A DNA stretch of 30,098 bases, taken from assembly GCA_038064775.1 (NCBI GenBank), contig JBBTSG010000007.1, forward strand, positions 1 through 30,098. The letters run 5' to 3'. Numbering within the stretch: position 1 is the first letter of the stretch; every line of letters starts with the position of its first letter. The notes beneath the pieces were generated by a model. It made no database searches and was not told where the DNA came from. It saw only the letters and a list, made by a program, of their open reading frames with translations. Origin of the DNA: JBBTSG01 sp038064775 (GTDB lineage: Bacteria > Patescibacteriota > Minisyncoccia > UBA6257 > GWB1-50-10). A program made the translations under genes and the position numbers. This document shows positions 7,331 to 14,284 of the stretch, piece by piece.

Positions 7331-7927
7331 ATGATTAGCGTAAAAGAAAAAAAAGAAAGATCATTGGGAGTTAAACTTTTTTTGAAAGGGGAGCGTTGTA
7401 ATTCGCCAAAATGCGTTACGGTAAGACGGCCTTATCGTCCGGGAATTCACGGTCAAGGGCGCCATTCACTTACTGACTACGGCCGCCAACTTCAAGAAAA
7501 GCAAAAAATAAAAATTTATTACGGTTTGAATAATAATCAAATGATGAAGCTTTTTAAGGAACCGAAAGCTAAAATTATGTCTGTTCTTGAACGACGCTTA
7601 GATCACGTAATTTTTCTTTTAGGTTTTGTCCGTTCAGGCCGAATTGCCCGGCAAATGGTTTCTCACGGCCACATTATGGTAAATAACCATAAAGTGACAA
7701 TTCCTTCTTTTAGTGTTAAGATAGGTAATGTAATAACAATCCGGCCAGAATCAAGCGGAATGAAAATTTTTGAAGATTTAGGTTTAAGGTTGAAGCAATA
7801 CGAACCGCCCGCTTGGTTAAAATTAGACAAAGAAAAGCTAAAGGGTGAATGCGCGAGCGAGCCGGATTTTCAAGCAAATATTTTTCCTTTTGATATTGAT
7901 TTAGTCGGTCAATTTTATTCAAGATAA
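7331..7927 (+). CDS. rpsD: 30S ribosomal protein S4 (uS4)
   Basis: 198 residues. LFLKGERC, RRPYRPGIHGQ, the LRQ-type helix (QLQEKQKIKIYYGL), the S4 RNA-binding domain (VLERRLDHVIFLLGFVRSGRIARQMVSHGHIMVNN) and the C-terminal -VGQFYSR identify S4, the primary 16S-binding protein of the body. The N-terminus differs from the usual start: in zinc-type S4 a C-x-x-C pair precedes LFLKGERC, but here it reads KEKKERSLGV, leaving only C23 and C28. An in-frame stop just before ATG 7331 rules out a longer start. Zinc binding is therefore probably lost. Confidence 0.96.
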   Translation: MISVKEKKERSLGVKLFLKGERCNSPKCVTVRRPYRPGIHGQGRHSLTDYGRQLQEKQKIKIYYGLNNNQMMKLFKEPKAKIMSVLERRLDHVIFLLGFVRSGRIARQMVSHGHIMVNNHKVTIPSFSVKIGNVITIRPESSGMKIFEDLGLRLKQYEPPAWLKLDKEKLKGECASEPDFQANIFPFDIDLVGQFYSR

Positions 7928-7991
7928 ATTAAAGCAAACTAAAAATGTCTTTTGCGTCGGAAAGACAAAAATTGTTTAATTCTAAAAAATA

Positions 7992-8747
7992 ATGAAATAC
8001 TCGCATCTTAGTGAAACAGTTTCTATAAAAAAGGTTTCCGAAAAAGAAAATGTCGGCGTTTTTAATATTGAAGGTCTCTACACCGGCTATGGCACAACTT
8101 TAGGCAATGCTTTGCGCCGTGTTTTGCTTTCTTCTTTGCCGGGCGCCGCTATAACACAGGTGAAAATTAAAGGCGTGGATCACGAATTTTCCACTTTACC
8201 TGGCATGATTGAAGACGTGGTTGAGCTCACGCTTAATTTGAAAAAAGTCCGTTTTCATTTTTTTGCCGACGAACCGCAGGTTTTAACAATTAAGACAAAA
8301 GGTGAACAGGAAGTAACGGCCGCCAATATTCAATCAACGGCTTTGGTGCAAGTAGTTAACTCTAATTTGCATTTAGCCACTCTTTCGAAAAAGAACGCCG
8401 AAATTGAAATGGAAATAACAGTTGAGAAAGGACTTGGTTATGTGCCGGCAGAGGCGCGGCGGCTTGAAAGATTGTCAGTTGGAACGGTTGTTCTTGACGC
8501 GCTTTTTTCGCCAGTCGTTAAGGTTTCTTTTTTGGTGGAAAATATGCGGGTAGGCGAGCGAACCGATTATAACCGCTTGAATTTAGAAATTGAAACCGAT
8601 GGCACAATCAGCCCGTCGGAGGCGCTCCATAAAGTTGGAAATATTTTAAAAGACCACTTCCAAATTGTTGCTAACTTGGAATTTACAAAAGTTACCGCGG
8701 AACCGGAAGCCCAGAAAAAAGAAGTTAAGAAAAAGAAAAAGAAATAA
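7992..8747 (+). CDS. rpoA: RNA polymerase alpha subunit lacking the C-terminal domain
   Basis: 251 residues against the usual 310-330. The N-terminal assembly domain is complete: EGLYTGYGTTLGNALRRVLLSSLPG, FSTLPGMIEDV, LGYVPAEAR and the dimerisation helix ending LHKVGNILKDHF. After about residue 232 there is only a short charged linker and a Lys-rich tail; the alpha-CTD (the helix-hairpin-helix module that binds UP elements and activators) is absent. The frame closes with an ordinary TAA and rplQ begins 6 nt later, so it is not cut by a frameshift visible here. Promoter recognition in this organism must do without alpha-CTD contacts. Confidence 0.95.
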   Translation: MKYSHLSETVSIKKVSEKENVGVFNIEGLYTGYGTTLGNALRRVLLSSLPGAAITQVKIKGVDHEFSTLPGMIEDVVELTLNLKKVRFHFFADEPQVLTIKTKGEQEVTAANIQSTALVQVVNSNLHLATLSKKNAEIEMEITVEKGLGYVPAEARRLERLSVGTVVLDALFSPVVKVSFLVENMRVGERTDYNRLNLEIETDGTISPSEALHKVGNILKDHFQIVANLEFTKVTAEPEAQKKEVKKKKKK

Positions 8748-8753
8748 GGATTT

Positions 8754-9104
8754 ATGCGTCACGGCAAGAAAGGGAAAAAATTTGGTTTAAAAAGAGGCCC
8801 TCGCCGGCTTTTTTTGAAAGTCATGGCTAATAATTTTATTCTCCATGATAAAATCGTTACAACAGAAGCGCGGGCTAAGGAATTAAGAGGCAAAGTTGAA
8901 CGCTTTATCACTTACGGCAAGAAACAAAACTTGGCGGCTTTGCGTTTGCTTTTACAAAAATTACCGAAAGGCGCCGCTTACAAGATTTATCACGATATTG
9001 CTCCGCGTTATACTGATCGGCGCGGCGGTTACACGAGAATTATAAAATTAGCGAAACTAAGAAAGCACGACGGCACAAAAATGGCTCGGCTTGAATTTGT
9101 TTAA
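8754..9104 (+). CDS. rplQ: 50S ribosomal protein L17 (bL17)
   Basis: 116 residues. It starts with MRHGKKGKKFGL, continues with RRLFLKVMANNFILHDKIVTTEARAKELRGKVERFITYGKK and ends with YTDRRGGYTRIIKL...ARLEFV, all diagnostic of L17, located near the exit tunnel. TAAGGAT just before ATG is a weak ribosome binding site. The stop nearly touches the rplM start. Confidence 0.97.
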   Translation: MRHGKKGKKFGLKRGPRRLFLKVMANNFILHDKIVTTEARAKELRGKVERFITYGKKQNLAALRLLLQKLPKGAAYKIYHDIAPRYTDRRGGYTRIIKLAKLRKHDGTKMARLEFV

Positions 9105-9105
9105 T

Positions 9106-9444
9106 ATGGAATATTTAATTGACGCTAAAAATAAAAAATTGGGCCGGCTAGCTTCAGATATTGCGATGATTTTGCAGGGCAAGAAAAATTCAGAATATAA
9201 TCCTAAAGACAGCGGCAAAGACAAGGTAGTTGTTGAAAATATTAAATTTCTTGTTTTGACTGGTCGAAAACCTAGTCAAAAAGTTTATTATCACCATAGC
9301 GGGCCGCTTGGCCACCTTAAAGTGAGTAAGTATCGCGATGTTTTTGAAAAAAATCCGGGTTGGATTTTGCGGCACGCGGTGAGTTTGATGTTGCCGAAAA
9401 ACCGATTGCGGGCGGAAAGGTTAAAAAGATTGACTGTAAAATAA
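9106..9444 (+). CDS. rplM: 50S ribosomal protein L13 (uL13)
   Basis: 112 residues from ATG 9106 (an upstream in-frame TTG at 9091 would overlap rplQ and is not needed). LIDAKNKKLGRLASDIA, LTGRKPSQKVYYHHSGPLGHLK and the tail WILRHAVSLMLPKNRLRAERLKRL are L13 hallmarks. It is shorter than the usual 140 or so residues, missing much of the N-terminal extension and the usual C-terminal tail. L13 is an early assembly protein of the large subunit. It starts one base after the rplQ stop, and is followed by rpsI as almost everywhere in bacteria. Confidence 0.95.
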   Translation: MEYLIDAKNKKLGRLASDIAMILQGKKNSEYNPKDSGKDKVVVENIKFLVLTGRKPSQKVYYHHSGPLGHLKVSKYRDVFEKNPGWILRHAVSLMLPKNRLRAERLKRLTVK

Positions 9445-9457
9445 TTAGTAAAAATTC

Positions 9458-9934
9458 ATGATTAAAAAACCAGCCGATACCCATAAGAAAACAAAAAACG
9501 TAACCCATCCTGTTCGTGAGGTTAGCGCGCGGAGCGCGATTTACCTTGAAGCGGTTGGCCGAAGAAAAACCGCTATTGCCCGCGTTCGTTTTTTTGCCTC
9601 TAAAGCAGACGGCAAAAACGCGCCAATTATTGTAAATGATAGAGATTTCAAGATTTATTTCCCATTAAAGAAACTTCAGGGAGTTGTTTTATCGCCGCTT
9701 GAAGCAACCGCGACCAAGGATTATCACTTAACAGTGAAAGTTTCCGGTGGCGGCCCGAACGCTCAAGCAGAAGCGGTCAGATTAGGCATTGCAAGAACGC
9801 TTGTTTCAAAAGAAGCGGCTAATCGTCCTCGACTAAAAACTTTAGGTTATTTAATGCGCGATCCGCGAATGGTGGAGCGGAAAAAATTCGGTTCCCGCAA
9901 AGCTCGCCGTCCGCAACAGTGGAGAAAACGTTAA
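9458..9934 (+). CDS. rpsI: 30S ribosomal protein S9 (uS9)
   Basis: 158 residues. The core starts near residue 28 with YLEAVGRRKTAIARVRFF and contains VKVSGGGPNAQAEAVRLGIARTLV and the C-terminal tail KKFGSRKARRPQQWRKR, whose last Lys-Arg reaches the P-site tRNA. The 27 residues before the core are a basic extension not needed by the family; an internal start is possible but no better candidate is visible. Last gene of the operon; a strong terminator follows within 25 nt. Confidence 0.96.
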   Translation: MIKKPADTHKKTKNVTHPVREVSARSAIYLEAVGRRKTAIARVRFFASKADGKNAPIIVNDRDFKIYFPLKKLQGVVLSPLEATATKDYHLTVKVSGGGPNAQAEAVRLGIARTLVSKEAANRPRLKTLGYLMRDPRMVERKKFGSRKARRPQQWRKR

Positions 9935-9957
9935 TTTTTAATAAAAATATTCAATCC

Positions 9958-9990
9958 AAAAACCCTTATAAAAGTAAGGGTTTTTGTTTT
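9958..9990 (+). terminator. Terminator of the ribosomal operon
   Basis: Perfect 11-bp stem AAAAACCCTTA (9958-9968) with TAAGGGTTTTT (9975-9985), 6-nt loop, followed by GTTTT. The next promoter's -35 box starts 3 nt later. Confidence 0.88.
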
Positions 9991-9992
9991 GA

Positions 9993-10021
9993 TTGACAGA
10001 TTGTATTTAGTATGCTACACT
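9993..10021 (+). promoter_or_regulatory. Promoter of the 10077 gene with extended -10
   Basis: TTGACA (9993-9998), 17-nt spacer, TACACT (10016-10021) preceded by TGC, giving an extended -10. Leader of about 50 nt to the ATG. Confidence 0.65.
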
Positions 10022-10076
10022 TGGAATAGTTAATAAATTCATTTTTTTATTTACAATTTAAGAAAGGATAATTTTT

Positions 10077-10523
10077 ATGGCTGCAGGAAACGAAGAACGA
10101 ACGCAAATAGACAAACAGGAGATTGAATCTGTGACAGTAGGGTCGCTTATTGATAAGGGCGGTGAACCTCTTTACTCTTGGTTTAAGGTATATATGGAAA
10201 GCGTAATCAAACGCATTGATATTGTGACTAAGCAGCAAGGACTTCCTATTGGCCGCAAACTTTTCTCAGAAGCTGGTAAGTTATTAAAAGAAATGATGAA
10301 TCGTCTTAACCATGTAGATAGAGATCCTATGCTCAATATATACATAGAAAAGATGCGTTCGGTAAACTTAAAACTAGATATGAAGATGGCGATTCAAATT
10401 CCTACAAGGAGCGCAGAGTCGAAATCTTTATATCTTGACCATCAACCACCTCCTTTTGAGGACCGATATCTTGCATTGAAAATCGGCGGCGGAAAAATAG
10501 CCAACCGTTATCCGAGAGATTAG
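10077..10523 (+). CDS. Hypothetical protein
   Basis: 148 residues, family not recognised. The N-terminus is polar and acidic; residues 30-105 look mostly helical with amphipathic character (SWFKVYMESVIKRIDIV, KLLKEMMNRL); the tail contains PPPFEDRY and a Gly-Gly-Gly turn. There is no signal peptide or membrane segment. A GAAAGGA ribosome binding site lies 8-9 nt before the ATG. The gene is monocistronic, with a strong consensus promoter and a strong terminator, the same design as the 1623 and 2133 genes, suggesting an independently regulated, well-expressed product. No function can be assigned. Confidence 0.7.
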   Translation: MAAGNEERTQIDKQEIESVTVGSLIDKGGEPLYSWFKVYMESVIKRIDIVTKQQGLPIGRKLFSEAGKLLKEMMNRLNHVDRDPMLNIYIEKMRSVNLKLDMKMAIQIPTRSAESKSLYLDHQPPPFEDRYLALKIGGGKIANRYPRD

Positions 10524-10542
10524 TTAGAACGTTTGTAAATTG

Positions 10543-10566
10543 CCCCGACTTTGTCGGGGTTTTTTT
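10543..10566 (+). terminator. Terminator of the 10077 gene
   Basis: CCCCGAC-TTT-GTCGGGG (10543-10559), a 7-bp GC-rich stem, followed by seven T residues. The last T is shared with the stop codon of the convergent PEGA gene. Confidence 0.88.
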
Positions 10567-11912
10567 CATCTCAAAATAGCCGACTTAACCAGTTCGCCGT
10601 TGGTTTTTAAAATATATAAAAAGTTATCGCCGACGGCGTATTTTTTTACATCGCTCGCCAGAGTGAAGTAATTTAAATTCGAGCGGTAATCAGTTTCGCT
10701 TAAAATCAAGTCATTGCCGTTACCAACTAAAAAATAATCAGGATTATCGCTTAGCCAATTGAAATCATGGAGAGAAATCAGATTTTTAAATGGTAATGTT
10801 GTGGTTGCGCCGGACGAAAGGTTAAAATCATCGTTGTAACCCAAAAGATAAATTAACGATATGTTTTTAGGATTTATGAGGGCTAGAATGTCATTTTTTG
10901 GCTCCGGCGCGAAATCGTCAACATATTCAGATAATTTTTCCAGTTTTTTAGTTAAGCGATTAAAGGCGAATAATTGTTTGTTTTTATCGAGAAAGAAAAT
11001 CAGTTTGCCGTTCGCGGAAGTTTTCAAAGTTATCGTCGAAGTCGGGAATTCATTCACGACTAAATCGTCATTTTTTAAAATTAAATTAAAGATATGAACG
11101 TTGTTTTTCCCGTCGAGGATAAACGCTTCATTTCCGCTTAAGGCGAACGCGTTTACGCTTGTGGCGGTTATTAATCGCTCAAGTTCCATTTTTTTTGTAC
11201 CGAGCGAATAGAGCGAATTACTAGTTAAGAGTAATAATTTTGACGGAGTGAAAGGATGGAAGAAAACCTCCTTTATTGGCGCTAGGCCAGGTAATTTTAG
11301 TTCACGGCTTTTTAACGATTGGAATAGATTATTTAAGTTGATGGCAGATTCTGGATTTTGAAGATCAGTGAGAAATAGATTGTTTTGGACTGAGGTAACA
11401 ATAAAATCTGACTGTGGGCCGCTTAAGACAACCTTATTTCCTCTCAAAGTATTATTCTTAAAAACAAGGCCGGAAGATTTATTTTTGGTAACAACACCGG
11501 CATTAGTGAGCCAAAAATCTTCTAGATTTTTTTCGAGAGTTGAAGAGGTCGAATGAAGAGGCCAGAGCCGAATTTTTGTTACGCTCGTTACTTTTCCTGA
11601 TTCGGTTTTTAATTTTTTTTGCCAACTTGTGAAACCATGTTTTATTAATTTGATTTCATAATCAGCCGGCAGAAGGCCGTTTATAAGCACGCCGCTTTGC
11701 AGTAAACCGCTTTTTGAATTATAAGCTTCGCCGTTTATAGTGAGCGTCGCGTCACTTGGTTCGAATTTTAAGAAAAGGCCGCCGGTTTTTATTATTTTTA
11801 AATCTTTAAAATTAAAAACCCAACCAGCAGCGACAAGTAAAAGGTAAGCGCCGACTAATAGAAAAATAAGCGTAAAGAAGACAATAATGACTCGGCGATA
11901 TTTAAGTTCCAT
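10566..11912 (-). CDS. PEGA-domain membrane-anchored protein with propeller-like region
   Basis: 448 residues. A basic N-terminus (MELKYRR) is followed by one transmembrane helix at about 8-31 with no cleavage site, so an anchored protein with its bulk outside. Residues 45-115 form a PEGA domain (KFEPSDATLTINGEAY, INGLLPADYEIKLIKHGF, W-x-K-K-L), a small beta fold common in surface proteins. The rest, residues 130-448, has repeated short beta-rich blades with hydrophobic LFLxD-type motifs, resembling a degenerate beta-propeller. The substrate is unknown; an envelope or surface role is inferred. It is transcribed divergently from mreB and convergently to the 10077 gene. Confidence 0.75.
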   Translation of the reverse strand: MELKYRRVIIVFFTLIFLLVGAYLLLVAAGWVFNFKDLKIIKTGGLFLKFEPSDATLTINGEAYNSKSGLLQSGVLINGLLPADYEIKLIKHGFTSWQKKLKTESGKVTSVTKIRLWPLHSTSSTLEKNLEDFWLTNAGVVTKNKSSGLVFKNNTLRGNKVVLSGPQSDFIVTSVQNNLFLTDLQNPESAINLNNLFQSLKSRELKLPGLAPIKEVFFHPFTPSKLLLLTSNSLYSLGTKKMELERLITATSVNAFALSGNEAFILDGKNNVHIFNLILKNDDLVVNEFPTSTITLKTSANGKLIFFLDKNKQLFAFNRLTKKLEKLSEYVDDFAPEPKNDILALINPKNISLIYLLGYNDDFNLSSGATTTLPFKNLISLHDFNWLSDNPDYFLVGNGNDLILSETDYRSNLNYFTLASDVKKYAVGDNFLYILKTNGELVKSAILR

Positions 11913-11924
11913 AATATTAAGCCC

Positions 11925-11958
11925 TTGAATTTATAACGGTTAAATACTAGAGTATTAT
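11925..11958 (+). promoter_or_regulatory. mreB promoter region with inverted repeat
   Basis: TTGAAT (11925-11930), 17-nt spacer and TAGAGT (11948-11953), or TATTAT (11953-11958) as an alternative -10. An inverted repeat AATACT-AG-AGTATT (11943-11956) overlaps the -10 region in the 62-nt gap between divergent genes and could be an operator. No Shine-Dalgarno sequence precedes mreB. Confidence 0.4.
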
Positions 11959-11974
11959 CAAAGATAAAACAAAC

Positions 11975-12982
11975 ATGTTTGTCCGAAAAATTGGCATTGA
12001 TTTGGGAACAACGAATACTTTGGTTTTTTTACCTGACAAGGGAATAGTTATTAATGAACCGACCGCCGTCGCTTTAAGAAAACCAGATAACATGGTTTTA
12101 GCTGTTGGCGCGGAAGCAAAAGAAATGGTTGGCCGGACGCCGGATGATATTACTACTTACCGGCCTTTAAAAGACGGCGTGATTGCCGAGTATTACATTA
12201 CTCAGGCGATGCTCAAATATTTTATTTCAAAAAGTATCGGACGGTTTAATATTTTTCGGCCGGAAGTGGTAATTTCCGTGCCGGCTGGAATAACTTCAAC
12301 GGAATATCGGGCGGTTTTAAACGCGGCAAAAGAAGCCGGGGCGAAAGAAGTTTATCTCGTAAAAGAGCCTCTTTTGGCTTCGCTCGGCGCGGGCATTCCC
12401 ATTCATTCAGCTGAAGGCAATATGATTGTAAATATTGGCGGTGGCACAACAGAAGTAGCTGTAATTTCCTTAGGTGGCATTGTTAATTGGTCTAGTTTGC
12501 GAGTGGCTGGCAATCGTTTTGATCAGTCAATTAGCGACTATATTAGAAAAAAATATAATTTAGCGATTGGCGAGACCACGGCAGAGAATATAAAAATCAG
12601 CGTTGGTACAGCTATTCCCAACCGCGCGAAATTAGAAACCAAAATTCGCGGACGTGATTTGAGTTCTGGTTTACCGCGGGATTTAGTGGTGAGTTCAAAC
12701 GAAGTGGCGGAAGCGGTTAATCCGCATCTTATGGATATTATGAACGCGGTGCAGTCCGTTTTTAACGTCACGCCGCCGGAATTGGCTGCTGATATTATGG
12801 AGAAGGGAATTATTCTTTCTGGCGGCAGTTCTCAGCTTCGTGACTTTGAAGAATTTTTTAAGCGTTCTTTGGGCGTTACCGCTTATGTTGCCGAAGAGCC
12901 GATTCTTTGCGTTGCGAAAGGCACGGCGATTATTTTGAACCATTTGGACGTTTACAAGCGCACCCTTTTGAATAAAAGATAA
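11975..12982 (+). CDS. mreB: Rod-shape protein MreB, first copy
   Basis: 335 residues, full length. Actin-fold motifs are in order: phosphate-1 IGIDLGTTNTLVF at 7-19, connect-1, phosphate-2 region NIGGGTTEVAVISLGG at about 151-166, and the adenosine motif ILSGGSSQLRDFEEFF near 282. MreB forms membrane-bound filaments that guide cell-wall synthesis. Two usual residues differ: the Asp opening the D-I-G-G-G-T motif is Asn (codon AAT), and the EEP motif is KEP. This may lower ATP hydrolysis. It lies apart from mreCD, upstream of a clamp-loader gene that it overlaps by one base (TAATG). A second mreB is at 20504. Confidence 0.93.
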   Translation: MFVRKIGIDLGTTNTLVFLPDKGIVINEPTAVALRKPDNMVLAVGAEAKEMVGRTPDDITTYRPLKDGVIAEYYITQAMLKYFISKSIGRFNIFRPEVVISVPAGITSTEYRAVLNAAKEAGAKEVYLVKEPLLASLGAGIPIHSAEGNMIVNIGGGTTEVAVISLGGIVNWSSLRVAGNRFDQSISDYIRKKYNLAIGETTAENIKISVGTAIPNRAKLETKIRGRDLSSGLPRDLVVSSNEVAEAVNPHLMDIMNAVQSVFNVTPPELAADIMEKGIILSGGSSQLRDFEEFFKRSLGVTAYVAEEPILCVAKGTAIILNHLDVYKRTLLNKR

Positions 12983-13749
12983 TGTTTTTTGGCCACGGCG
13001 AGAAAATTAAAGATTTTAAGAAATTAGTTGATAAGGGGCGTTTAGGCCACGCTTATCTTTTTTTTGGAGACGCTGGTATCGGCAAATTTCTTTTTGCGAA
13101 ACTGCTTGCTAATTATTTAGAATCTAGCGAATTTGCGATTAGTTCTGTGCCGTTAATTGACGCCGCATTTTTTTCACCGGACGAGAAAGGCACAATTGGC
13201 ATTCCGGCTGTGCGGGAAATTAGAAATTTTTTGCGCCAAACACCGCTTAAATCGCCGCGCCGATTAGCGGTAATTGATAATGTGGAAGCTTTAACGCCAG
13301 AAGCGCAGAGCGCGCTTTTGAAAATTGTTGAAGAACCGCCATCGCACGCTCTTATAATTTTTATCGGTCACGACGAACAAGTTATTTTTGCGCCGCTTCT
13401 TTCGCGGCTAAATAAAATTTACTTTTCTAGATTTTCTGAAAGCGAAATAAAAAAAATTCTTCAAGAACATTACGATCTTTCCGCCGCTAAAGCTGAAACG
13501 GTGGCGAAAGAATCTTTTGGTCGTTTAGGAAGAGCAATCGATATAATTAAAGGAGGTAGCGAAAATCCAATGACGCTTGAGGCGGAGCTTGAAGGAAAGA
13601 TTTTAGAATTATGGCAGAAAAATCCGTTCAAAAATTCCAAAAAACTCGCCTGGATGCTAGAACGGGAATCATTAATAAAGCGTTTCGATTTAAACAAAAA
13701 TCTTCAACGGCGGGCAATTGAAGAAAAACTTCATGAACAATCTAATTGA
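12982..13749 (+). CDS. holB: DNA polymerase III delta'-like clamp-loader subunit
   Basis: 255 residues, shorter than typical delta' (about 330). The AAA+ core contains GHAYLFFGDAGIGKF (Walker A at 29-36, ending in Phe where ATPases have Ser/Thr), AVIDNVEALTPEAQSALLKIVEEPP (degenerate Walker B and sensor-1 neighbourhood) and LLSRLNKIYF in place of the SRC arginine-finger motif. These changes fit a non-hydrolysing delta' subunit rather than DnaX; the collar domain is reduced. It helps load the sliding clamp at replication forks. The start overlaps the mreB stop, so the two are probably translationally coupled. Confidence 0.82.
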   Translation: MFFGHGEKIKDFKKLVDKGRLGHAYLFFGDAGIGKFLFAKLLANYLESSEFAISSVPLIDAAFFSPDEKGTIGIPAVREIRNFLRQTPLKSPRRLAVIDNVEALTPEAQSALLKIVEEPPSHALIIFIGHDEQVIFAPLLSRLNKIYFSRFSESEIKKILQEHYDLSAAKAETVAKESFGRLGRAIDIIKGGSENPMTLEAELEGKILELWQKNPFKNSKKLAWMLERESLIKRFDLNKNLQRRAIEEKLHEQSN

Positions 13750-14284
13750 AGAATTTAAAAAACAGACAGGAGGCACAATAGAATCTTTAAAAAGAGAGAT
13801 TGGCGGTATTCGCAGTAATCGCCCAAGCACCGCTCTTGTTGATGAAATTAAGGTGAATTATTACGACCAAATGCTGCCGTTAAAACAGGTCGGCGCTGTT
13901 AGTATTGAGCCACCCCGCCAAATTTTGATTCAAGTTTGGGATCAAAGCGCGGTCGCCGGCGTAAGCAAAGCGATTGAAACATCAGGGTTAGGACTTTCGG
14001 CAAATGTTGATGGTAATGTAATTCGGGTTTTTCTTCCGGAATTAAGCGAAGAGCGGCGGCAGGAATTTATAAAACACGTAAAGAAAATTGTGGAACAGCA
14101 TCGCATTCAAGTGCGCCATTCCCGCGATGAAGTCAATAAAAAAATCCAAAAAGCGCTGGACGATAAAGAGATTGACGAAGACGCGAAATTCAAACTCAAG
14201 GAAGCGATTCAGAAACAAACTGATGAAGCAAATGAACTAATCGAAAAAATACTGGAGATGAAAATAAAAGAAATTAACGAATAG
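13733..14284 (+). CDS. frr: Ribosome recycling factor
   Basis: 183 residues from ATG 13733, matching the family's usual 185; an in-frame TTG at 13718 would add five residues. The gene overlaps the end of holB by 17 nt. Family signatures: GGIRSNRPSTALVDEIKVNYY near the N-terminus, LKQVGAVSIEPPRQILIQVWD, and the C-terminal helix RHSRDEVNKKIQKALDDKEIDED...K. With EF-G it splits the post-termination ribosome. rseP begins on the base after its stop codon. Confidence 0.96.
   Translation: MNNLIEEFKKQTGGTIESLKREIGGIRSNRPSTALVDEIKVNYYDQMLPLKQVGAVSIEPPRQILIQVWDQSAVAGVSKAIETSGLGLSANVDGNVIRVFLPELSEERRQEFIKHVKKIVEQHRIQVRHSRDEVNKKIQKALDDKEIDEDAKFKLKEAIQKQTDEANELIEKILEMKIKEINE

Noticed and set aside
10553..10600. 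The 10543 hairpin as terminator for the leftward PEGA gene too
   Set aside because: Read leftward the stem is followed by CAATTTAC and not by a T-run, so only rightward termination is supported.
12982..13749. Assignment of the clamp-loader gene to dnaX
   Set aside because: The Walker A ends in Phe instead of Ser/Thr, the SRC motif is changed, there is no zinc module, and the protein is too short; delta' fits better.
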